Part shown: positions 17,103 through 23,848 of the stretch, piece by piece
How positions within the stretch are numbered: the first letter of the stretch is position 1
Layout: each line of letters begins with the position of its first letter
Source of the DNA: JAWXBG01 sp044375415
GTDB lineage: Bacteria; Bacteroidota; Bacteroidia; Flavobacteriales_D; Sanyastnellaceae
Assembly (NCBI GenBank): GCA_044375415.1
Contig: JBILMS010000053.1
Coordinates: 1-24,103, forward strand
Length of the DNA stretch: 24,103 bases
Direction: 5' to 3'
Notes under the pieces: generated by a model
What the model was told of the DNA's origin: nothing
Database searches by the model: none
Seen by the model: the letters and a program-made list of their open reading frames with translations, nothing else
Translations under genes and position numbers: made by a program

Positions 17103-17399
17103 TTATTTTGTAACAATTGTGGTCGTTGGCGAATAGAGACTACCAGTCAATCCTGATACCAACAAATTCACAAACGAGTGTTTTGTAGTTATAGTATAAT
17201 TTTCAGCACCGCCAGCCATTTGTTTTGAATCTGAAACTTCAATAGGCACTAATCCAGCAATTGCATAGTGGTTCCATTTCTTAACTTCAGTGCTTCCTTG
17301 AGCGCCTGTTCCAACTACGCTAGTGTGGGTGTAACAAGATGTTAAAAGCATTGCGCAAATACTCACAGCAGATACGATTTTGATCGATTTGGTCTTCAT
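17103..17399 (-). CDS. Bor-like outer-membrane lipoprotein
   Basis: 98 residues. The signal peptide ends in the lipobox LLTSC, acylated cysteine 22, so the mature protein is a short lipoprotein of about 77 residues. The body (THTSVVGTG...KKWNHYAIAGLVPIEVSD...TKHSFVNLLVSGLTG) resembles the Bor family, named for the phage lambda serum-resistance lipoprotein and widespread in bacterial chromosomes. There is no phage gene nearby, so here it is a chromosomal member with unknown job. It has its own promoter (TTTG-N19-TATATTTA) and ends at the shared terminator. Confidence 0.78.
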   Translation of the reverse strand: MKTKSIKIVSAVSICAMLLTSCYTHTSVVGTGAQGSTEVKKWNHYAIAGLVPIEVSDSKQMAGGAENYTITTKHSFVNLLVSGLTGSLYSPTTTIVTK

Positions 17400-17424
17400 T
17401 GATTTTGGTATTAATTAAAAAAAG

Positions 17425-17455
17425 TAAATATAATACGAAACCTGAATTATACAAA
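17425..17455 (-). promoter_or_regulatory. Promoter for the Bor-like gene
   Basis: On the reverse strand, TTTG (17452-17455), a 19-bp spacer and TATATTTA (17425-17432) fit the Bacteroidota -33/-7 pattern with one mismatch at the last base. It lies 26 bp before the ATG. Confidence 0.5.
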
Positions 17456-17473
17456 TCTTACCGAACAAGCCCT

Positions 17474-18454
17474 CTACTTCAGTCTCACAATCTCCCATCT
17501 GCCCTCATTCATCTTCTTCAAACTTTTGAGTTTAATGGCAAATTTCTGAGAGATATCCCGCAGGTTTTCTCCGGCTTGAGGTGTATATGTTGCGGGGGCG
17601 GAGGATGCGGCTTTGTTTCGTTTCGACTGGAGATAAATTATTTCACCTTCATTAAACGACACACCTTTTTCGAGATCGTTGTATTTACGAATTTGCCATG
17701 GACTCATTTCAAATTCAGTGGCGATAGACTCTAGCGTTTCACCGCCTTTAGCTACAACAAATTTCACACGATTAGCAGAAACTTCTATCGCATAATTATT
17801 GCCAATATTTATTTCGGTAGGTAGATCCGTTTCCTTTGATGCATCCTTTTTCCCTTTATCCTTTGAATTGTCTTTGTTTTTACTTTTTCCCTTATCCGAA
17901 TTTCCACCCTCCCTTTTTGGCGCTTTATCCTTTTTGATATGCTCCATGCCTATTTTGTCGTATTCATGGAGACTGTTGTCTTCGATAATTTTGATCAACA
18001 AATCGGCGTACTGTTTATTGGTAGCGTATCCACATTCACGTAATCCCTTTGCCCAGCCTTTATAATCATCCGTCTTCAATTTAAACAAGGGCTCATATCG
18101 TTTCTTCAATAAAAATTGCGAGTGATCTTCAAATGATTCTTTAGCGCTTTTGTATTTGCGAAAACATTCATTTTTGGTTTCATCGTCTTCGTAGATCTTA
18201 CCACCATCCCAGTCGTTGTGACATTTAATTCCAAAATGATTATTACCATCTGTGGCAAGTCTACTCAGCCCCGAACGACTCTCCAAAATCCCTTGTGCCA
18301 GTGTAATGCTTGCCGGAATTTTGTGAGCATACATCTGATAAATCGCTTCGTCCTTCCAATTTTCGATATAGTCCAAACGAGCCTGATTCGGATCTTCTTT
18401 GAAGGAAGTCAGAGTGAACAAACACAGAAGTATGATGGGAAAAATGCGCTTCAT
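17474..18454 (-). CDS. Secreted glucosaminidase with two LysM domains
   Basis: 326 residues from the ATG at 18454. The frame is open to 18517, but the signal peptide (MKRIFPIILLCLFTLTSF) begins here and a -7 element lies within the extension. A GH73-type N-acetylglucosaminidase domain (about 25-165) carries the catalytic Glu58 in LAQGILESRSG, followed by NHFGIKCHNDWDG, FRKYKSAKESFEDHSQFL and the ECGYATNKQYADLL block. A Lys/Asp-rich linker (about 172-212) leads to LysM 1 (about 225-272) and a weaker LysM 2 (about 282-326), which bind peptidoglycan. It should hydrolyse glycan strands in the periplasm during wall growth or division. Its 3' end is 75 bp from the Bor-like start. Confidence 0.9.
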   Translation of the reverse strand: MKRIFPIILLCLFTLTSFKEDPNQARLDYIENWKDEAIYQMYAHKIPASITLAQGILESRSGLSRLATDGNNHFGIKCHNDWDGGKIYEDDETKNECFRKYKSAKESFEDHSQFLLKKRYEPLFKLKTDDYKGWAKGLRECGYATNKQYADLLIKIIEDNSLHEYDKIGMEHIKKDKAPKREGGNSDKGKSKNKDNSKDKGKKDASKETDLPTEINIGNNYAIEVSANRVKFVVAKGGETLESIATEFEMSPWQIRKYNDLEKGVSFNEGEIIYLQSKRNKAASSAPATYTPQAGENLRDISQKFAIKLKSLKKMNEGRWEIVRLK

Positions 18455-18484
18455 GAGGGAGAGAATCGTATGTAGAATCAACTC

Positions 18485-18492
18485 CAAACATA
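18485..18492 (-). promoter_or_regulatory. -7 promoter element for the glucosaminidase gene
   Basis: Read in reverse this is TATGTTTG, an exact TAnnTTTG match, 30 bp before the ATG at 18454. No clear -33 element accompanies it. Confidence 0.45.
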
Positions 18493-18555
18493 AAGCCATA
18501 GTGTGAAAACCTCCCATTTAACAGGGGAAGAAGCGAACAGCGGGGTGTTAATCAA

Positions 18556-18595
18556 ATGTGCTAATGTGCTAATGTGCTGATGTGCTGATGTGCTA
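18556..18595 (+). repeat. Five tandem 8-bp repeats (ATGTGCTR)
   Basis: Five head-to-tail copies of ATGTGCTA or ATGTGCTG, in the order A, A, G, G, A. It is the first of three related arrays with an 8-bp period between the glucosaminidase and MORN genes. No coding frame uses it. Confidence 0.85.
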
Positions 18596-18661
18596 GTGGC
18601 CGATCTCTGACAAAACGTTTCGATTTTTAAAACCGTATTCTACTCCGATATCGCGAACCAC

Positions 18662-18693
18662 ATTGGCTAATTGGCATATTGGCTAATCGGCTA
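18662..18693 (+). repeat. Four tandem 8-bp repeats (ATTGGCTA-like)
   Basis: ATTGGCTA, ATTGGCAT, ATTGGCTA, ATCGGCTA: the same 8-bp period and the same GCTA core as the array at 18556, 66 bp further right. Confidence 0.75.
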
Positions 18694-18738
18694 ATTCCGT
18701 CAACCAAAGTATAACCATCTCTCATAACGCGACCCCCA

Positions 18739-18778
18739 TTAGCACACCAGCCCATTAGCACATCAGCACATTATCACA
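18739..18778 (-). repeat. Five 8-bp repeats inverted relative to the first array
   Basis: TTAGCACA, CCAGCCCA, TTAGCACA, TCAGCACA, TTATCACA on the plus strand. Read in reverse these are TGTGCTRA-type units, so this array can pair with the one at 18556-18595. The last unit contains the TGA stop of the MORN lipoprotein gene (18774-18776). Confidence 0.75.
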
Positions 18779-19265
18779 GTTTCGGAATATTCAAATGGTC
18801 CATCGTTGAATCCGGATTGGCATCGAAGTCCATTGTTTTGAGTAAGTCGCCGGAGGGATTATAGAATTTCCAGGTACCTACTTTGCGATTGTGTTCGTAT
18901 TTACCGTCGTAGTAGAGTTGTCCGTTTTCGTGCCAAGTCTGGTAAGGACCGTGGAGTTCGTCGTTTTCAAAGGTGTTCAAGCTCCAGGGTTTTCCATCTT
19001 TGTAATAGGAATAAGTGGGACCATTGCGTTTGCCTTCCTTGTATTTCATATCCACCTTTACAGATCCATTATCATAAAATTCTTTGGCACCAATCTTACT
19101 CGAATCGGCAGCACTATAGACCTGCACATTTTTTGGTTTACCTGAATCGTAAGTATTGGTAACGGTTTCAAATTCTGTAGAAGCCGGTTCGTTTTTACAT
19201 GAGAGCAATGCCATCACACAAACACATAGTAAACTCCAAATTTTAAAATTTAAAAAGACTTTCAT
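18774..19265 (-). CDS. MORN-repeat (YwqK-like) lipoprotein
   Basis: 163 residues. The signal peptide ends in lipobox ALLSC with acylated cysteine 23, predicting an outer-membrane or periplasmic lipoprotein. The body is made of MORN variant repeats: AKEFYDNGSVKVDMKYKEGKRNG, YSYYKDGKPWSLNTFENDELHG, YQTWHENGQLYYDGKYEHNRKVG and WKFYNPSGDLLKTMDF. Databases often name such proteins YwqK-family antitoxins, but no toxin gene is next to it and that name should not be taken as function. It starts 10 bp after the polyprenyl synthase stop on the same strand and is probably co-transcribed. Its last codons lie in the inverted 8-bp repeat array, suggesting the array landed at the gene end. Confidence 0.85.
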   Translation of the reverse strand: MKVFLNFKIWSLLCVCVMALLSCKNEPASTEFETVTNTYDSGKPKNVQVYSAADSSKIGAKEFYDNGSVKVDMKYKEGKRNGPTYSYYKDGKPWSLNTFENDELHGPYQTWHENGQLYYDGKYEHNRKVGTWKFYNPSGDLLKTMDFDANPDSTMDHLNIPKL

Positions 19266-19275
19266 ACTTTTTACT

Positions 19276-20250
19276 TTACTTGCTTCGTGAAATCGTAAAC
19301 TCTACCAGGGCATGCAAAGATTTGCGGGCCTGATTGTCTGTGAAAGTATTCAAAATTTCGAGTGCTTTGTCGCGAAATTCATTCATTTTTTTCATCGCAT
19401 AGTCGACTCCGCCGTGCTCAACCACCATGTTTACCAACTCCTTAACCTTTGCGGAGTCCGTATTATAACGTTTCACGATGTTGATCATTTTTCTGCGATT
19501 CTCCTTGCTCGCATTTGTGAGACTATGAATCAAAGGCAGGGTCATCTTTTTTTCTTGAATATCAATGCCCGTTGGTTTTCCAATACCCGATCCAAAACCA
19601 TAATCAAACAAATCGTCTTTGATCTGAAAGGCAAGCCCGACAAGCGTTCCGAACTCACGCATCTTGTCCGATTCTGCTTTTTCGGCTCCTCCGGCTACTG
19701 CTCCGGATTCGCAACACGCTGCGATTAACGAGGCTGTTTTCTGACGAATAATATTGTAATAATCGTCCTCAGTAATATTAAGCAATCTCGATTTTTCTTG
19801 TTGCAACAATTCTCCTTCGCTCATTTCTTTTACGGCAACACTGAGAATTCTGAGCAACTCAAATTCGTTGTTTTCGACGCTGATTAGCAAACCGCGACTC
19901 AATAAATAATCGCCCACGAGTACGGCAATTTTATTTTTCCAAAGAGCATTGATCGAGAAGAAACCACGACGCATATGTGCATCATCTACCACGTCATCGT
20001 GCACCAATGTAGCGGTATGCAACAATTCGATCATGGAGGCGGCGGTGTAGGTCGAAGGCTTTACTTCACTAATCAATTTTGAGCAGAGAAATACGAACAT
20101 CGGTCGCATCTGCTTGCCTTTTCTTTTGATGATGTAATGCGTAATTTTGTCGAGCAGCATGTTTTTGCTGCGCATTTGGTCGCGGAAGTAATCCTCAAAT
20201 TTCTGCATTTCGGCAGCAATGGGCGCTTGAATTTCCGTGAGGGTTTGCAT
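19276..20250 (-). CDS. Polyprenyl diphosphate synthase
   Basis: 324 residues. Trans-prenyltransferase that extends allylic diphosphates with isopentenyl diphosphate, probably to the long chain used for menaquinone. First Asp-rich motif DDVVD at residues 85-89 (LVHDDVVDDAHMRRG), second DDLFD at 212-216 (FQIKDDLFDYGFG), plus the substrate-binding GKQMRP (45-50) and GDYLLSR (113-119). Nothing is missing, and the length is that of octaprenyl/heptaprenyl-type enzymes, though chain length cannot be fixed from sequence alone. The ATG at 20250 gives the usual family beginning (LTEIQAPIAAEMQKFE). A -7 element only 8 bp upstream implies a very short leader. The MORN lipoprotein follows in the same transcript. 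Confidence 0.92.
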   Translation of the reverse strand: MQTLTEIQAPIAAEMQKFEDYFRDQMRSKNMLLDKITHYIIKRKGKQMRPMFVFLCSKLISEVKPSTYTAASMIELLHTATLVHDDVVDDAHMRRGFFSINALWKNKIAVLVGDYLLSRGLLISVENNEFELLRILSVAVKEMSEGELLQQEKSRLLNITEDDYYNIIRQKTASLIAACCESGAVAGGAEKAESDKMREFGTLVGLAFQIKDDLFDYGFGSGIGKPTGIDIQEKKMTLPLIHSLTNASKENRRKMINIVKRYNTDSAKVKELVNMVVEHGGVDYAMKKMNEFRDKALEILNTFTDNQARKSLHALVEFTISRSK

Positions 20251-20257
20251 CAGTGGT

Positions 20258-20265
20258 CAAAAGTA
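20258..20265 (-). promoter_or_regulatory. -7 promoter element close to the polyprenyl synthase start
   Basis: TACTTTTG on the reverse strand matches TAnnTTTG exactly. It ends 8 bp from the ATG, so transcription would begin within a few bases of the start codon. No -33 match was found. Confidence 0.4.
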
Positions 20266-20288
20266 AGTCAGCGATGGGATTGTTCACG

Positions 20289-20321
20289 AAAAACGTGCAG
20301 AGAGACCCCCTGTGGGTCCCT
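20289..20321 (+). repeat. 33-bp hairpin repeat, copy 1
   Basis: AAAAACGTGCAGAGAGACCC followed by CCTGT and GGGTCCCT; matches copy 2 at 20482-20514 at 30 of 33 positions. The GACCC/GGGTC arms can form a hairpin. It lies in the 330-bp gene-free stretch before the tRNA. Confidence 0.75.
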
Positions 20322-20330
20322 CACACGAAA

Positions 20331-20359
20331 AGGGAAAGGGAAAGGGAAAGGGAAAGGGC
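20331..20359 (+). repeat. Hexanucleotide run GGGAAA
   Basis: About five tandem GGGAAA units (aaaagggaaagggaaaggg...) just after the first 33-bp repeat. A simple-sequence repeat of this kind may vary in copy number by slippage. Confidence 0.85.
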
Positions 20360-20481
20360 AACACCACGTCCAACGGAGACAAACGTCCCGTATGGCTTTG
20401 TGCCCTACCTATGCGCCAACGGCGCAATCATGCACAATCTCCTTGAGAGTAATTACCAAAATTCTTCGCGGCCTTTGTGGT

Positions 20482-20514
20482 AAAAACGTGCAGAGGGACC
20501 CCTCGTGGGTCCCT
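20482..20514 (+). repeat. 33-bp hairpin repeat, copy 2
   Basis: AAAAACGTGCAGAGGGACCC then CTCGT and GGGTCCCT. Here the stem GGGACCC/GGGTCCC is a perfect 7 bp. It is preceded by CTTCGCGGCCTTTGTGG (20464-20480), which recurs at 22595 in another gap. Confidence 0.8.
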
Positions 20515-20532
20515 GTACGTGTACGTGTGTCC

Positions 20533-20574
20533 CCAAACGAAAAAGGGACCCACAAGTGGTCCCTCTTCGTTTGG
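20533..20574 (-). terminator. Long hairpin terminator of tRNA-Gln
   Basis: On the reverse strand, after the tRNA, AGGGACC-ACTTGTG-GGTCCCT is followed by TTTTT. Outer arms CCAAACGA(A)/TTCGTTTGG extend the pairing to nearly the whole 42 bp. The GGGACC core is the same as in the two 33-bp repeats upstream on the plus strand. Confidence 0.65.
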
Positions 20575-20581
20575 AATACGT

Positions 20582-20651
20582 TGCCCGAGAAGGATTCGAA
20601 CCTACACAAACTGAACCAAAATCAGTTGTCCTGCCATTAGACGATCGGGCA
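20582..20651 (-). tRNA. tRNA-Gln (anticodon TTG)
   Basis: 70-nt cloverleaf on the reverse strand: acceptor TGCCCGA/TCGGGCA (7 bp), D-arm GTCT-AATGGCA-GGAC, anticodon arm ACTGA-TTTTGGT-TCAGT with TTG at positions 34-36, variable loop TTGT, and T-arm GTAGG-TTCGAAT-CCTTC. The anticodon reads CAA, hence glutamine. The second T-stem pair is T-T, a mild oddity. No CCA is encoded. A hairpin terminator follows. Confidence 0.88.
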
Positions 20652-20765
20652 AAAACGGGTGCAAAGCTACTAAAAGTCCTCTAATTTCCAACAAAGATCA
20701 AACGAAAGACAGGAAAGTACACATATCGCGCTCATTTTCCGAAATTTGGGCCATATAAATCGTAC

Positions 20766-22208
20766 GTGAAAAAGATACTCAACTACATCAACGGCAGCCT
20801 GCAAGAGCCCGTAAACGGTCAGTTTTTACCCAATATCGCACCCGCCAACGGTAAACAATACTCTTGGATACCCGATTCCGACGAAAAAGACGTGCAATTG
20901 GCCGTAGAAGCCGCCCAAGCTGCTTTTCAGTCATGGAGACGCACGCCAGCGGAAGAACGCTCCAAAGTGATGCTAGCCATTGCTGATGGCATTGAACGTC
21001 GATTTGAGGAGTTGGCGCTTGCGGAAAGTATCGATAATGGCAAACCCCTTGGTTTGGCCAAAAGAATGGATATCCCTCGAGCCGAGAGCAATTTCCGCTT
21101 TTTTGGAACGGCTGCCCTGCATTTTGCCTCAGAGGCACACATCATGGAAGATTCGGCGATCAACTATACCAACCGCAAACCTATTGGTGTAGTCGGATGT
21201 ATCTCGCCATGGAACCTTCCCCTTTATCTATTTACTTGGAAAATCGCTCCGGCCATCGCTGCCGGAAACTGTGTGATAGCAAAACCTTCGGAGATTACTC
21301 CCATGACCGCATTCCTATTATCGGAAATATGCATAGAGGCGGGTTTGCCCGAAGGTGTTTTGAATATAGTGCACGGATTGGGAGCAAAAACCGGCAATGC
21401 CATTGTTTCACATCCGAAGATCAAAGCGATTTCATTTACGGGAGGCACTAAAACGGGAGCCCATATTGCTTCCATAGCAGCCCCGATGTTTAAAAAACTC
21501 TCGTTGGAATTAGGAGGAAAAAATCCCGGAATCATTTTCGCGGATTGCGACTACGATAAAATGTTGCGCACCGTTGTTCGATCTGTATTTACCAATCAAG
21601 GTCAAATTTGTCTCTGCGGTTCACGATTATTGATAGAGAAAAAAATCTACGATCGTTTCAAAGAAGATTTCATTCGTGAAGTGCAGAAGTTAAAAGTGGG
21701 AGATCCAATGTCTGCCGATTCCGACATGGGTGCTCTTGTCAGCGAAGCACATTTGCAAAAAGTAATCGACTACATAGCACTTGCAAAAAGTGAGGGAGGA
21801 AAACTATTGACCGGCGGTGAACGAGTGTACCTCGAAGGCGAATTAAAAGATGGATATTATCTTCAGCCAACCGTATTTGAAGATCTTGGACCATCATGCA
21901 AAACCAACATGGAAGAAATATTTGGTCCGGTCGTAACCCTTCAATCTTTCGATAGAGAAGCAGAAGCACTCACTCTTGCCAATACATCCGACTACGGATT
22001 GGCGGCAAGCCTATGGACCTCCGATCTCACACGTGCACATCGCTTTTCCGCAAATCTAGAAACCGGCATTGTCTGGGTTAATTGCTGGTTGCTCCGAGAT
22101 CTGCGCACACCTTTTGGCGGAGTAAAAAGCTCCGGCGTTGGTCGTGAAGGTGGATTTGAGGCGATGAGGTTTTTTACGGAGGCTCAGAATGTTTGTGTGA
22201 AATTATAG
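20766..22208 (+). CDS. NAD-dependent aldehyde dehydrogenase, 2-aminomuconate/2-hydroxymuconate semialdehyde type
   Basis: 480 residues from a GTG start. Complete ALDH fold: Asn150 (SPWNLP), cofactor segment AKPSE, FTGGTKTG (224-231), general base Glu248 (LELGGKN) and nucleophile Cys282 (NQGQICLCGSR). The end (VNCWLLRDLRTPFGGVKSSGVGREGG) is characteristic of the muconic semialdehyde dehydrogenases, where an arginine in this block binds the substrate carboxylate. Arg105 in the RAESNFRFF block may be the second anchoring arginine. A role in 3-hydroxyanthranilate (kynurenine) degradation is the best guess, as this pathway occurs in Bacteroidota, but no other pathway gene is in the window. An alternative is a broad-range fatty or aromatic aldehyde dehydrogenase. 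Confidence 0.88.
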   Translation: MKKILNYINGSLQEPVNGQFLPNIAPANGKQYSWIPDSDEKDVQLAVEAAQAAFQSWRRTPAEERSKVMLAIADGIERRFEELALAESIDNGKPLGLAKRMDIPRAESNFRFFGTAALHFASEAHIMEDSAINYTNRKPIGVVGCISPWNLPLYLFTWKIAPAIAAGNCVIAKPSEITPMTAFLLSEICIEAGLPEGVLNIVHGLGAKTGNAIVSHPKIKAISFTGGTKTGAHIASIAAPMFKKLSLELGGKNPGIIFADCDYDKMLRTVVRSVFTNQGQICLCGSRLLIEKKIYDRFKEDFIREVQKLKVGDPMSADSDMGALVSEAHLQKVIDYIALAKSEGGKLLTGGERVYLEGELKDGYYLQPTVFEDLGPSCKTNMEEIFGPVVTLQSFDREAEALTLANTSDYGLAASLWTSDLTRAHRFSANLETGIVWVNCWLLRDLRTPFGGVKSSGVGREGGFEAMRFFTEAQNVCVKL

Positions 22209-22337
22209 CGAGAAATGTAGGTTCATAGTTCTCCCGTTATATAGAACGATGTGACAAAATGAGATATGTTCGTTTTTGGTATTGATCGAGATTGTTCAAA
22301 GACAGACCAGAAAAACACAGGGTCAAAGAGAATAAGC

Positions 22338-22448
22338 GCGAGGGCTCGCATCCCTTCCAACTGCTAGTCCTCTGCGCGCCCGGCACCGACCTATGCGGGT
22401 GAGCAAGGCTCACTTGCGTTCCAAAAAAAATAATTGGCCACAGGCCAA
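22338..22448 (+). repeat. Cluster of small perfect hairpins before the bestrophin gene
   Basis: Three short palindromes in 110 bp: GCGAG-GG-CTCGC (22338-22349), GTGAGC-AAG-GCTCAC (22399-22413) and TTGGCC-ACA-GGCCAA (22434-22448). They lie in a 450-bp gap with no credible gene; open frames across it are not protein-like. Confidence 0.6.
22403..22430 (+). repeat. 28-bp direct repeat, copy 1
   Basis: Contains GGCTCACTTGCGTTCC followed by eight A. It is identical at 27 of 28 positions to 22546-22573. Confidence 0.85.
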
Positions 22449-22545
22449 ACAAGTCCAGGCACGGGTTATTACGTTTAAGAAAAACTCTCTTTAAATGAGA
22501 AATTTTTGCTTCAGAAATGTATGCGTTCGAAACCCGCGCCAGTGC

Positions 22546-22573
22546 GCACGGCTCACTTGCGTTCCAAAAAAAA
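22546..22573 (+). repeat. 28-bp direct repeat, copy 2
   Basis: Second copy, starting GCACGGCTCACTTGCG (GCAAGG in copy 1). It is followed by CTTCGCGCGCTTTGTGG (22595-22611), which resembles the sequence preceding the 33-bp repeat at 20482. Confidence 0.85.
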
Positions 22574-22659
22574 GATAGTGGTCTTTGCGCCAACCTTCGC
22601 GCGCTTTGTGGTAAAAAAACGTAGCGCTATCTTCGCTCCCAAACCTCATAAAGAAAAAA

Positions 22660-23658
22660 ATGTTCGCAAAAAGAAACTACGGTTTTTGGATGACCGCTAA
22701 CTGGTCGAAGAAACCCTTTTTATATGGCGTTTTATATTCAACAATCGTCAAAATTTTATTCGATGTAATCGAAAAGCAATTTGATGTTGACATCTCGCTT
22801 CCATGGCAACCTATCAGTGTGATGGGTATTGCCGTTGCCTTTTACCTCGGATTTAAAAACAACAGCAGCTATGACCGAACATGGGAAGCTCGGAAAATCT
22901 GGGGTGCAATTGTAAACAACAGTCGCACATTTGGAGCTGCAGTTAACTCCTTCGTTTATGGTCCGGATCAAGAAAAAGTTCGAAAGCGCTTGATCTATCG
23001 ACACATTGCTTGGCTCACCGCTCTTCGTCATCAATTAAGGTTAAGTCGTCCTTGGGAACATATCGAAGACCGTGTGCATGGATTATACTATCCAACGGTA
23101 TGCGAGAAGTACACCAAAAAACTCGACAAAGAACTTGAACATTTTATGTCACCCGACGAAATACAACGGATCAATGGTAAGGCAAATATGGCTACGCAAA
23201 TTATGATGTTACAATCGGAAGACCTAAGTCAACTAAGAAAACAAGGTTACTTCGAAGATTTTCGTCACATGGAATTTCACCAACTGGTTGCAGCGTTTTA
23301 CGATGAACAAGGTAAAAGTGAACGCATCAAAAATTTTCCTTTCCCTCGTCAATATGCATCTATTGCTCTTTGGACAACCTACATATTCGCAGCGCTTATT
23401 CCATTCGGCATGTTAAACATTCTTACTTCCGAAGAAACTTTTACTTCATGGATGTCGATACCTTTAACTGCCCTTGTGATCTGGGTATTTTTTCTCATGG
23501 AAAAAGTGGGAGACTATTCCGAAAATCCATTTGAAGGAAGTTACAACGACGTTCCTATTACAACGATTTCACGCGCTATAGAAATTGATCTCCGCGAAAT
23601 GATAAACGATTCGGATATTCCAAAACCGATTCCGGATACGCATGGGTTTCAGATGTAG
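22660..23658 (+). CDS. Bestrophin-family (UPF0187) membrane channel protein
   Basis: 332 residues. Hydrophobic segments lie around residues 20-40, 50-65, 235-256 and 262-282. Family marks include YLGFKNNSSYDRTWEARKIWGAIVNNSR (about 62-90), matching the conserved bestrophin block ending in R-x-W-E-A-R-x-x-W-G, and the C-terminal MEKVGDYSENPFEGSYNDVPITTISRAIEIDL. Bacterial members form pentameric, anion- or cation-selective pores in the inner membrane; ion choice cannot be decided here. The start at 22660 is the first ATG with a credible N terminus and follows an A-rich tract, though an internal Met at residue 11 is possible. The gene stands alone, with repeat-bearing DNA on both sides and no co-directional partner within 370 bp. 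Confidence 0.85.
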   Translation: MFAKRNYGFWMTANWSKKPFLYGVLYSTIVKILFDVIEKQFDVDISLPWQPISVMGIAVAFYLGFKNNSSYDRTWEARKIWGAIVNNSRTFGAAVNSFVYGPDQEKVRKRLIYRHIAWLTALRHQLRLSRPWEHIEDRVHGLYYPTVCEKYTKKLDKELEHFMSPDEIQRINGKANMATQIMMLQSEDLSQLRKQGYFEDFRHMEFHQLVAAFYDEQGKSERIKNFPFPRQYASIALWTTYIFAALIPFGMLNILTSEETFTSWMSIPLTALVIWVFFLMEKVGDYSENPFEGSYNDVPITTISRAIEIDLREMINDSDIPKPIPDTHGFQM

Positions 23659-23773
23659 ATTGTGATATACGAGTAATTTTCGTACTTAGTCGCGCAAAGG
23701 GTACGCTAAGGACGCGCGGAGGTACGCAATGTTGGATTCGTCATATTGTAGGTGAAGTATGCACGGTTTGCAT

Positions 23774-23815
23774 GGAGGTACGCGATATTTGCTTGGAGGT
23801 ACGCGATATTTGCTT
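23774..23815 (+). repeat. Two identical tandem 21-mers
   Basis: Two abutting identical 21-bp units beginning GGAGGTACGCGATATTTG. A third unit begins at 23816 and turns into the palindrome, and further GGAGGTACGC copies occur at 23718. It forms part of a 376-bp gap with no gene. Confidence 0.9.
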
Positions 23816-23848
23816 GGAGGTACGCAAGCCTTGCGTACCTCCAAGCAA
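23810..23848. repeat. Perfect 39-bp palindrome
   Basis: Arms TTGCTTGGAGGTACGCAAG (23810-23828) and its exact reverse complement (23830-23848) around one central C. It overlaps the end of the 21-mer array, so its left arm is made of repeat sequence. No U-run follows closely, so it is not a typical terminator. Confidence 0.95.

Noticed and set aside
17103..17399. Prophage remnant suggested by the Bor-like gene
   Set aside because: No integrase, attachment site or other phage gene is nearby; Bor-like lipoproteins are common on chromosomes.
17399..18475. Forward open frames opposite the glucosaminidase and Bor-like genes
   Set aside because: They are shadows of well-supported reverse genes; Cys/Phe-rich translations with no domain.
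18774..19265. Toxin-antitoxin locus implied by the YwqK antitoxin label
   Set aside because: The protein is a lipoprotein with MORN repeats and its neighbour is a prenyl synthase; no toxin-like gene is adjacent.
20137..20640. Forward open frames of 76-167 codons across the gap and tRNA
   Set aside because: They run through a hexamer run, hairpin repeats and the tRNA antisense strand; the translations are low-complexity (for example RERERER) and not protein-like.
22237..22593. Reverse 118-codon open frame before the bestrophin gene
   Set aside because: It spans the 28-bp repeats and palindromes, has no recognisable family, no promoter and odd composition.
23774..23830. Possible CRISPR array in the 21-mer repeats
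   Set aside because: Units abut with no spacers, there are only two full copies, and no cas gene is present.
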